Shown piece by piece: positions 1-11,810 of a stretch of 64,000 nucleotides of DNA. The notes beneath the pieces are model-generated. The model was not told the DNA's origin. It made no database searches and saw only the letters and a program-made list of their open reading frames with translations. Both the position numbers and the translations under genes were made by a program. The DNA is from Cristatella mucedo (lineage: Eukaryota; Bryozoa; Phylactolaemata; Cristatellidae). Every line of letters starts with the position of its first letter. Within the stretch, counting starts at the first letter, position 1. The DNA is taken from the NCBI GenBank assembly GCA_009760855.2, contig WPIO01000014.1, positions 2,230,001 to 2,294,000 of the forward strand, given 5' to 3'.

Positions 1-74
1 AATGAGATGATGTCCCCGATGTGTGGCATGTTTGAGCTGAATCACTGTGCTCAACGCTTGCCGGTGCTCGATTG

Positions 75-80
75 TTTATT
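75..80 (-). terminator. DHX35: Candidate polyadenylation signal of DHX35
   Basis: AATAAA on the minus strand, about 930 bases after the DHX35 stop codon. I saw no nearer canonical signal, so the 3' UTR may run to here. No transcript evidence is available. Confidence 0.3.
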
Positions 81-1013
81 ATGATTCGGCATGCTACCAA
101 ACATTGGCCCCGAAGCCTCCTTCAAAGGAGCACAGCTGAGTTTGATGACTGCCGAAGCCAATTAACCAGCAAGAGACAGCATGCTAAAAGTCGGGTTTGT
201 GAGAACAATTACCACATTGCCAGTACTTCGGAAGGAATGGCGGTTCAAGTGCTCTAGCCGCTGGATAGCAAGACTGCATGCATGCTACTCTGTATCCCCA
301 AAAGTGAAACTTCAGGGGCAGCAGCATTTGAACGAGGCTGCAATTGAACAGCAGGTTAGCATGCGGCCATGTCATTGCAGTGACGGCTTCACGGGGCTGC
401 TTCGTCGGTTTTCCCTGCTCAGATTAGTCCCTCAGTTGTAAGCAACCCAGAGACTTTTTTGCTTTGCGGATGTGCAGGTTAGACTTCGAAGTGCTTGGAC
501 GGGCGGTGGCATCGACACATTTGCTTGACTTCCAGGGTTGCAATCACTTTCTCCTCAATAATCCCTCTTATCGGACACCTTACTGGGTGGAAGGCCGATT
601 TGTTGGTAAATCACTGGGATGCACAACAAACTTCCAACTTATTAGATTTTGCTCGTAACCCCTTGCGATTGCTTTGTCATTCAACCCCTTGCTCTCAATG
701 ACTCGAGAAGGCTTGCGTCAGTCAATGGCTTGCCACTAGTCGGCAAACATTTTCTTGTTTTTGTTTCAGATGTCTTCAGCTACTGTCATTACTTTCTTGA
801 AGCCAGCTTCTGACAGTGACTGGGGCAAATGGTTTCGAGGCTACATTTCTCACTACATATGGACCCAGCGTGGGACGAAATCACCACTGCCTTGCAAACG
901 TGCTCCCGTCGAATATGTGCGACATGCACCTGGCTGGTGAATCGTCGGTGGCGATGTCGTGACGTCGTTAAATGCAAACCCGAGGATTGGCAGCACGAGA
1001 GGCCAGAGATTGT

Positions 1014-1058
1014 TTAGTCCCCGGACGTCCTGGCATGTTTGATGGCTTTTTCTCTAAC
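1014..1058 (-). CDS. DHX35: DHX35 exon 24 (C-terminal tail and stop)
   Basis: Acceptor TTTGCAG, phase 0. Encodes [14 protein letters not shown] and then TAA. It fits the short basic tail of human DHX35 (LKAKRAKVQDP) in position and length. The phase match with exon 23 supports it, but the tail is short, so some doubt remains. Confidence 0.75.
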   Translation of the reverse strand, partial: VREKAIKHARTSGD

Positions 1059-4000
1059 CTGCAAAGCAAACAGCAGAAACAATCGTGCTATTAGCCCTGC
1101 TGTGTAGCAGCTCACCAGGATATAGCATACATCGTAACTTCGCCTGTGACTAGAGAAGCGTGCATACATGTGCTGTAATTCTGAGTTGCATTACGAGCAC
1201 AGCATGAGACACCAGTGCCTCTACCAGAAGAAGAGCACTTCAGCTGACGGTCACATGTGTATAATGAGTAACTGCTGAGTACTTGGCGGTGGCGATTATT
1301 TTTTCTCAAGGGCCATGCCATGCCATTCAGGAGCAGAGGAATTAGGAGCCACAACAGGCAATCATAATGAGTTGTATAGTTTCGACACGTGAAGCACTCT
1401 TGGGAGGTTACTAAGGACTCGCAAAGACCATCAGACGGTTCAGCTACAAGTGGGATCAAGCACATCTAGATAATGCACCTAGTTTGTCATATCTTAATAT
1501 ACCACTTGCATACTTTTGTTATTTGATTTACACCACAGCCATCACCACACCGAAAGTGAACCACATCCAGAGAGCTCTTGCATGAGGCCACTACTTGCAG
1601 CAGTCCAAATACAATACTATTATATACTCACATTGCTCTTTTTGTTCTCGCTGGGTGTAAGGATCACGAGGTACCATGCTACCATACATTAAAACACGAT
1701 GTTCTCTTGCATTTACTTTCACCTGTGCGATACGACACTTACCGTGCCAAATTCGTAGAAGTGAGGAGCCAGCTCGTATAACCACTGGGGATCAATCACT
1801 GTCACATCCTGCATATACTCCTTGTCAGTCTTCACAACTTCATTGAAAACGACCCTATAAGCAAGAAATAAACATGAGGTGACAAATGAGTTCACCAATT
1901 CATACCAACTCAAGTCCAGTTATGAGGTGAGTTACAATTTCGAAGCTTTCGTGACATCTATTAAATGGGCCAGTTGTAAGATGTTGCCTTCGGGATTAGA
2001 GGCCCAGGTTCACTACTAAGTCGATCTATCCTCCCTTAGCTAGAAGAAAAAGTTCGTTGGCACTATGCAAGCTGCCTGTTGATCCTGCCTTACTTTTATA
2101 GCTTAGATTACATGGAATTGAGCCTACCCAGTTGGACAAGAAACCTTCCCAAAATTCCACTCAGTGATCCTATAGACTAACATAAAATATTCATTAAATA
2201 GACAAATGATGATTGGGGACTGTAAGCCAGCTTTTTAATGCCTCGATCTAGAAAGCTGTTAGTAGGCTTACGATGGTCAGGCTAAACCTACGCTTTCATC
2301 TATCACATGATTCTCTCGAACACAGCAAAGCTTATATATGCTTGGGGAAAATCTGGTCCAGAGCTTTTGATCGCTGAAAGTGTGCTATTCCATCCTTGGC
2401 ATTCAATCTGACTTGGCCTATAAGCACGGCGGCTGACAGGTGGACTAGTGCTATGAACGAGATATGCAGCCTCGTGCGCATTTTGCATTTGTCACTGGTG
2501 ATAATGTCAATCCTTGACGATAGCTTGTCCATTTTGCCTACATCTGACCTCGGGATATATGAGATGGCAACGGACAAACCGATATACGAGGCTGCACATC
2601 AGGACGATATGTCTTATCTCACTGCCTGAGGACCACCGGTCGATACTTAGCAGACAATAAGGTTATTGAAAAATAGCACATGGCACAGCATCACAAACTA
2701 AACAACGAGAATTTGGGGGGGGGGGGCACAAAATAATAATAATAATAATATTGCACTTGATAAAGCGCCCTCAGAGAACTTAATCTCTTTCTAGGCGCTT
2801 TACATTTGCTGCAAAGTGATACGCAATAGAATAGTAAGTAAAATCATGCTTGAAAAACAAACAAAATGAATAACATGGTTAGGGGTGACATGCACTGGGT
2901 CAGCATGCAAATGTGGTTAGTGGCAGCATGAACAGTGTCAGCACGCATAAGCACATCGAGGACGAATCACAAGGACCCACTAAATGCTGTCCTAAATAGG
3001 AATGTTTTTAAGTTTCTTTTAAATGTGGTCAGGTCAGGGGATGTTCTGATGCAGGTCGGGAGGGAGTTCCAGGCTGTGGGAGCATACGAGCTAAATGCAC
3101 GGTCTCCAAAGGATTTAAGGTTTGTACGAGGTATTTCTAGACTGTTGGATTCCGAAAAGCGAGTGGTACGATGCTTTGCCTGATGGGGTAGTATCTCTGA
3201 AAGATAGGCTGGAGCCATAGAATGAAGAGACCTAAAAGTGAGCGACAAAACCTTGAAGTCAATCCGTTGCTTGACTGGTAACCAGTGCAGGTCGGCGAGA
3301 AGTGGAGTAATGTGGCAACTGCGACGCTCACGGCAGACAAGCCTAGCTGCAGAGTTTTGCACCAGCTGCAATCGCCTGATCGCACATGCTGGTAGGCCAG
3401 TAAGCAGTGAGTTGCAGAAGTCGAGACGAGATGTCACGAATGCATGGACCAACTTGGACGTGGTATCCTTATCTAAACAAGCCCTAATTTTAGCAATGTT
3501 AAAAATCGCGGCTGACTATCTAAGGGAACAGCACAGAGCAGAGAGATGGGCAGACAGACAGACAAACGAGAGAGCTGTCTCAACAAGATCCATCTGAGAA
3601 AAATCAGCTCTCACCACTGGGGCGGCACATCACGGTGCAGCACTGAAGTCGGATGGATATAGAGTTCGTGATTGTCCCGGACAGTTCTGTACACTCCATG
3701 CCCAATAAAGTGGAGCCGGGCGGCATTGGCAAAGAAGCCGAGTGTGATACACTTACGAATCGTGTCAACGTCACCTACAAAAAAAGCCATACAAGCAATA
3801 ATAAGGGCAGGGAATCACATCGCTCTAGCAGCACCTGGTAGTTACTCACCTTCACATGAAATAAGCGGCACACCGTAGCGCACAAGCAACGACTTGAGCT
3901 GGTCCCTTATTGTCAGTGCTCGGAGCAGCCCTTTATAGTTCAGGTAGTTAGTATGACACCATTTCGGGTTTTTATTGTACTGCAATCAAATTAAGCCCAA

Positions 4001-4592
4001 AAATGTCATGCCATGCCAAGCATTACTCAAGGGCTCAATCTCATACAGTTGCTGATGTAACAGCACCTACTGTTTACCTTAATAAATGCTAAATACACGT
4101 TAAGCAGAGTGATGTGATCACCTTCTTCTACACCAAATAACCTCTTCTTCTTATCCTGAAAGGATATCGATATGCCGATATGCTCAGCTATGTTACGAAT
4201 TACAGTCAACCTCATGAGAGCGAGCATGAATCCACTGCATCATATTAATTGCACTACTATCCAAGTGCTCTGCAGTCTACATGCACCAGCCACTACTCTA
4301 ACGATACTTAAGTATTGTTGACAATGTAGCTGAAGGCTAAAGAGCATGCCTAACCAGCGCTGACTCGATACATTTAAGGATCCGGGTAGCACAGAGGAAG
4401 CAAGGAAGTGCATCTTAACAGAAAAAAGTGAGACAAACAAACACAGCGCTGGTTGCCAATTAAAAATCAGGAGTAACTACAATTAAACACTGCATTAATT
4501 AGTATGAGAATCTTAATAATATATTAACTTAACTCATTTTTACAGCTCCCTACGAGAACTTGTATATGTGTGGGTGCGCGCAAGCCCGCTCG

Positions 4593-4646
<54 letters not shown>

Positions 4647-6965
4647 CGTCAATCCTGGAAGTCGAAAGCACTACCAGCTATGCAAGTAATTCAAAGAAGT
4701 TTCACTTGTGCGAACACAAACACCAGTCATATTAAGCTCAGTGCTACCTACAGTCAGTTGGGTGCACTGATGGCAAAGAATTCTTTGCGATGCATTTGAT
4801 AACAAGGCATCTACGACATTGCTCTAAATGCAGTTGCGCCGAGCAAAAAAGTATCCGCATTCCAGCAGCTATGAAATAAACTATTATGTCATTGTTGGTG
4901 GCAACACACATTAGGCCTGTTACCCATAACGAATCAACAGCCAGGTAATCCAATAACACGCCACCTTAAGCCGAGACCCTCTAAGAATGCAGAAGAATAA
5001 GAAAGCTTCTGGTTTTTTAAACGGTTTAGAAAGAGAGCTAAAATTGAACCTAACTTCACAAAAGCGGGCACTGAATGCTATTTTACTAGCTTTACCCACC
5101 AGAAAAATCCAGACCTGAGCTAAAAATACAGCTGTAAGTTCTGGCTGGATTTGCACTGTATCCCTGAGAAAAGCCAGGTCAACAAGTTCAGTAACGAATA
5201 CTCCTGTAAAAGTGAAGTACAGGCCAAGTCCTGCAGAAACAGAATGTAATAATCAAGAGCAAACTCACTGCCTTAATTTTCTGATTGGGAGGTGTAACAA
5301 ATATGTTTTGTATCTGCGTCATCGAGGTAATGGTGAGAATCTCTTCTGAACATTTCATGTCGCCTATGAAAAAAAAGAATTCTATACAATACATAAAAGC
5401 ACAAAAGAAATATCAGGTCACAATGCATACTCGCAAGCACAGACCACCGGCAAAGACAACCAACTCTGACTGACTAGAAGTAAGAAAAGACGTCGAGTTT
5501 AGTCGTGTTCATCAGCAATTTTAAATAGTACAAGTCTTACTGGCAGACATTCAAAAAATCAATTACATGAAATATTGATGCTTGGAAACTGCCACAGCTT
5601 CAACAAACAGCAAAACAATAAACGGCAGCCATCCAAGACAGAACCTTAGTTTGCCTTTACCCGTCTCTTTGAATCCCTGACCTGCCTGGTCTGCAGAAAC
5701 AACGAGATCACGAGAGCCACATCTGCACTGACTTTTTTTAAAGTCACTTTGCATGTACAATCTTAGGTGGTAGCAGCATCACAATGTCAAACTCCAATCA
5801 GGAATTACTATGGAGTCCCTATTCGTTCGGGTTCTTTGAGAGTTTTCTATGACGTCAGGCATACTAAAATCCATCCCAGAAGACTTGCTGAGGCACTGAA
5901 GGAGCCTGCGCAGTACTGGAGAGTTTATTTTCGCTGTGAGCATGCAGCCATCATCTTGCCTAGGGAGCCAATGAGCTAATTTAGGCAATTTCTGTGGAAC
6001 GAATCAGCCCCGAGTCGCACGCTGGCACAGCCATTCGAGCCCAGCGGCGCAGCTCGCGCGCTGAAGCCGAGCTCAAAGCAGAAGCCACACTCGGTCACGG
6101 CGCACGTCAGTGTGCGGTCACGGAGCTCAGCGCAGATGAGAAGCGAGCGAGTGAGCCACAGCCAGCACTGCTTCGAGCTGACTTCCACTGACCGGAGCCC
6201 AGCAGCATCTTCGCAAACATCGGATGCAAAGGAAACTCAGCCATCTGGTGACCGAGAGGCCGAGTGAGATAGGCGGACTTATCCAAAGCTGCAACGACCA
6301 ACAGGCGATACAAGAACATGGCGGCGGCACGCAGGAACACTCATCTCGCTAAGGCAGCAGCCGGCACTTTCCAACGAGCTGCGCGTAAGCAGTGCAGGGA
6401 CGATCGGAGCTGGATCGACCACAGGCTGCTCAAGGCAGCGGGGGCAATGATAGCGAACCGGGCGGACATCGACAAAGGCCACGAGCTAGATCTGAACCTT
6501 CTGCAGCAGCACTTCGAAGCGGTGAAGCCAAGCGTACCTCCCAGGGCGTAGAGCAGCTCCACACCTCTGACCATGTTCTGTGCGGGTGGAGGCTGAAAGG
6601 AAAGTGATGACGTATGGCGCCGCCGCCGAAATCCAAGGGATGCCCTGCAGCCCAGAAAACTGACGCTCTCAGGTAGCCTAGCCAGCAGGGGAGAGGGAGG
6701 GGGCCGACGGCAGAGGAGCAGCGGTGGTGCCCACCCCATAAAGAGCCTCACCGAGAGGAAGCTGAATCGAACCACGTTGTCGATGCCGAGCGCTTTCATC
6801 TGCAGCACGACCGGCGCCAGGTCGCTGCGCTGCAGCTCTGGCACGGTCGCATCGGCCAGCTTCCGGTACTCCTCCTCTGCGAGACGAAACCAAAAGCTGA
6901 GCGACGGGGGCAAGGTACGATTGAAAGCAAGCAGCAATTCGAGCGGCCGCTAAAGAAATGTATGT

Positions 6966-6998
<33 letters not shown>

Positions 6999-7018
6999 GG
7001 GGGGGAGAGAGAGAGAGG

Positions 7019-7084
<66 letters not shown>

Positions 7085-10000
7085 GGGAGAGAGATAGAGA
7101 GGGCAAGAGAGAGAGAGAGGGGAGAGAGATAAAGAGGGGGTGAGAGAGGAGTGAGAGAGGGGGGAAAGAGAGAGAGAGGGGAAAGAGAAAGAGAGAGGAG
7201 AGAAAGAGAGGCCCGGGCTGCTCGCGCTGCAGCTACCTGTGTAAAGCCTGTAGGCTTTGCCGGATCGAATGCGGCCAGCCCGACCGCTACGCTGAATGGC
7301 AGATGCTTTCGAAGTTGGAACGATGAGTAGCGATTCTGAAAATTTGGCAGCACACATGGCGACTGGAGCAGCTGGCGCCACTGATCGTAGGGCCTCAGAG
7401 CATCGACAGCAGCATAGGCTTAACAAGGCTCGGCTTCACTGCAGCACACCAAAAAGAAAAGTCTGTTGCATCCAGCAAGTATACAGCTGGACTTGTTCCT
7501 GTGAGCACCGCTAATGATGCATTATGCAGTGATGTTTCGGCTGCTGCACTGCTGGGGCTACCATGTCGGACATTACCGAGCTAAGAAGCCTGTGCACTAA
7601 CCTCACACGTGCTATGCAAGATAGCTGCAAAGCAGGTCACGTAGAACTTTAAAAGTCGAGGCAAAAAGTAGCTTTCATCCATGCAAGGTAAGAATCACAT
7701 TCTGGTTTTTGAAATCTTGCAAAGGACTTCGGCATCGGAAAGCCTCAAATTAACTCGGTACTGAAGAGAAAGACTGGATAACTCAGAGTGTTCCATTAGT
7801 GTCAAAGCTACCCAGCTTCAGCTGTCGTAAAGCTAACTGATGACATTTTCTTAGGGAGGGAGTGGTCTTCAAAGCTCAAAAGACCCAATATATCAGTGTC
7901 AGGGCAAATGACTCGAGAATGGGTACAGCTATCCAGGCTACAGCTCCAGGTTCATGTATTTTAAGGCTCTAAAAACTTGGTCAGATGCCTTCACAAAACA
8001 ACCGAAGCATTAGCCTGGGCAAGCTGTGTAGCAAAAGTGTAATCATGGACAGCAACTGTGAAAGGCAGACACAATTATTATCTGTCTGTGTAATGGCTAT
8101 TTTCCAGATAACATTTGTAATAGGATTGCACCTAATAGTTTACTTTCACTATTCGAACGAATACGAATAATTGACTAAATATTCTGGAGAAAAGAATAGT
8201 GTACAGGCTTTGAGTGCTCTATACAAAACTCTCTTTTGTAACACCCACAAAGTCTTTGCAACATCACTCGTGACACGGCTCCAAACAGAGTTTACTTCTG
8301 CATGTATGCTGTCATTGCAGGCAACATCCCTTTGAACCACAATAAAGAACCAATATAAATTGAGAACATGAATACTCTTCAATAATTAAACAACAGAGTC
8401 ACGAAAAGCAGAAACATCTGACGACACTGAGTTCATGCGACATCCAAAAACAATATCCAGCACTCAGAAGGTATGTCCGCAAGCAGTACAATCTAGAACT
8501 CGCTTGCTTTTTGGGTCTCCCGAAGGAATATCTATCGATAGGATCCGAAGTGAATTATCACCCCACACAAAGGTTAACATCGAATGAAGCCTATGATTCG
8601 ATGCATCCTCAGCAAGTTGCCCTGTGAACATCTGACTTAGAGTTTGTTGAGGCTTTTCAGAAACGATTGTATGTGGTCTCCCTCCTACACTGGCTTGAGC
8701 AAAATCGACAAATGGCCCCCTCAACGCCTAATGCTGCCACCGAGCTTGAGGTCAGCTTCTCATAACGTCAGATGACAAGTGAATCTCGAGGCTAGTGAAT
8801 ATATATTTACGAGCAGATTGCACCGATTGAAGCGATACTCTATATGATTCGACGGAGTCAAACTGGCTGTGGCAGCCTCTGAGCTCGAACCGAGCGATTA
8901 AGCGAACAACCAAGCACGCCTTCCACCAGCTTTCTTCAGTGGGCCATTGGTTTGAAGCATTGTTTGGCCTAAAAACTAGTCGGGGTCAGCAAAAGCACAG
9001 CAAACTCAGCAACCCCACTGTCACACGATGTACGTGCCTGAAGCAAGACACACTCACCGATAGCCGTATCAGGATTGTATGCTTTGATTTTCACGAAACC
9101 ACAGTCGACAACTGCAAAAGGAAACACTCGCCTAAATGTAAGCTACCAGCACCAACCTGAGCACAGGCAAACTGACTCCCACGCGCCACCTCCACCGTTG
9201 ATTTCAGCGACAACATGCAATCATGCCACCTTTGATCACTCACCATAAACGACTCCCGGAATGGTGACAGATGCTTCTGCGATGTTCGTGGCAACGATGA
9301 CTTTACGAAAACCCTGAGGTGTCCTCTGGAATACTTTCATCTAGAGCCGTCAAGCGAAAACTTGCACGAACATTCACACTGCCACCCTGCTAAGCTCACA
9401 TGTAGCGCAGCACAGCAGTGAACAAGGCAGACAGCGTAGATAAAGAGACAGACAGAGTAGAGAAAAGCAGACGATCGACTTTCCACACCTGATATGCATG
9501 CGGCAACCCGCTGTGCATCGGCAAAACGAGCAGCTGCTGGCGATCGCCGGTCACCTGCCGGCGTGACTCCTCACTGCAACCGAGAAGGCATGCGTAGCAG
9601 TGGCGATCACGGCTAGCCTTGGGGAGGAGAGGAAGGAAGAGGCACAGAGAGCTGCCTCGTATTCTCCAGCTGTCAAGAGCACACACTCTGGGATAGCACG
9701 ACAGTAAACGTTGGGCACGGCTCGGCATTCAAGTCAGCGTATTGGAACAAGTTACGCGATCTCACGCTTACGGCAGCGAGCGGCAGTGAGCATGCTTGGT
9801 TAAAGCACATCAAAGACTCGTTCGCGAGAAGCAGTAAAGCAAACCGGAGTCACACTTACATTAGTGTGCTGATAACGTGCTCTATTTCCTCCTGCAAAGA
9901 AGTACATAGGCGCCCTAGAGCTTGTGAGCTGTCACAGCCAGAGCAGTATCAGCCGGCTGATGCCAGCAAGACTGCTGTTAACGTCCCACTGCTAAATATT

Positions 10001-11765
10001 ACAAGATACGTCAACAGTACTCCTATCGGTGACCATCTGGGTGTTGGCCCACGAGTAGGGCGATAGCACTTCTTGGCAACAAAGGTCACAGGTTAGAGTC
10101 CTGAAGCAGGCAACCATTCTCTGCAAAAGCGGGAGGTAACTTCCAAGACTAGTCTAGGGCTATGTAAATAAGGCTATTGAACCAGCCGATCATTACTTTC
10201 CCTAGCCGGTTTACTGCAACACAACCGGCAAGCTACCATTTGTAGTCAATGGCTTCGTCAAGTTGCTTTGGCCAGAAAAAGAGGCAGCTGGAAATGTTGC
10301 ATCAGAGCACAAAACATTAGACGATATGATATTTGCAAATACTGACACCCCACCAATAGGACTAGTTTCTTTTTCTTGTTGTTAATTTCATGAGACATCA
10401 CGGCTACCCACTTGGCCTTTTAGATGTCCAACAACGTCACATACGCTATTCTCTCCTAGCAAAGCACATCGCAACTTCGTTCAGAGACCGGGCACTGCTC
10501 GCATGGCTATCACTGTCACTAATAATAATAATGATAGTACACATGTATGTAGCATCTTCAAAGAAATTAATCTCTATCTAGGAAATTTACATATGCTGTA
10601 AAGGAAGCATGACCACAAGGTCAGTGGTAACATGCACAGTCTCTACATGTATAATATGGTTAGTGGTAACATGCAGTGTCAGCACGCAGAAGCACACAAA
10701 AGACAAATGACAAGTACACAGCAAATGGTGTGAGACACAGGTGCATTTTTAGCTTCTTTTTAAATGCCGCTAGGTCAGGGGATATCGTGCCGTCAGTTGG
10801 GAGTGAGTTCCGGGCTTATAGAGCAAGCCAACTAAAAAGGATGGTCTCCAGAGGATTTGAGATCATCGAGCAGCGGCGGCAGCATTTTCACAAAATTAGT
10901 CCGCACGAAAAAGCACAGACCAATCAAAGAAATACTGCACATACCACGCCAGTGAGGAAAGCAAGAATATCGCCGGCACTCTCGCTGGCATGTATCTTGA
11001 GCACTGCATCCACTGTAGCTTTGACATAATGCGCCACAGGGCTGTAACGGAGGGCGGAAAGCAAAAGGCAGCTGATCCTGCATGCCAACAGATACTTTTA
11101 TAGCTGCAGAAAACCCTTTGCGACTATCATGCCGCTTTCATTGGGCAATACAAGATGACCGGCCGTGGGACTCGGAACAAACGAGCTGGGTAGTGTATGG
11201 GCAAGCCTCTTATAACAGCGAGCGTCAGGCACAGCTTGAGCTAAGCCATATCCGAGCAGCCTTCCCGGCATACCCGCAGCAGGTCACGGGGTTCCGGCAC
11301 CACGGGGGATGGGGAGCTGCAAGGCAGCAAGTGCTAAAGCATCGCTAAAGCACTCCTAGCATTCTTCAATATGGCGTCAGAGGCGATGGTGTACACAGCT
11401 GATCTGCCAGTGTACTTGCATTGCTATTTAAAAACTATTAGCATTTAAGTAGCTAAAATGATGCCAAACACTGTTGGTAAATAGCATATGACTATATTAA
11501 CAAAAAATAGAAACAACAAAATAAAAGAACAAAGTATGACATCTGATCAGTGAAAGAAAATCTATCTTTCCTAGCACTAGCTCAATGACTGTAGATGGTC
11601 AACATGCTCAGCCCATCTATCTATAAGGTTTTAGTTCTGCATATTTGCAGCACATCACGACCATGGGCCATCGTAATGCATTGACACAGTAAGTGCGACC
11701 TGTGCATGTGCAAGTAAATGCACGTGCCCACCCTGTGGAGATCCCTAAGTGCACATAAACGTGCG

Positions 11766-11810
<45 letters not shown>

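Noticed and set aside
1112-1465. 117-codon minus-strand frame with hydrophobic segments
   Set aside because: Lies in the last intron of DHX35 and shows no splice continuity or known domain.
3238-3597. 119-codon plus-strand frame, with similar frames at 14,215 and 37,833
   Set aside because: Recurs as the antisense strand of every L2 family 1 copy; the LINE protein on the other strand explains it.
6678-7426. Long Ser-Leu-rich and Arg-Glu-rich open frames
   Set aside because: They translate the GA/TC repeat in DHX35 intron 15 and have no composition of a real protein.
8464-8724. 86-codon minus-strand frame in DHX35 intron 14
   Set aside because: Looks mildly protein-like, but has no known motif and joining it would break DHX35; left as unproven.
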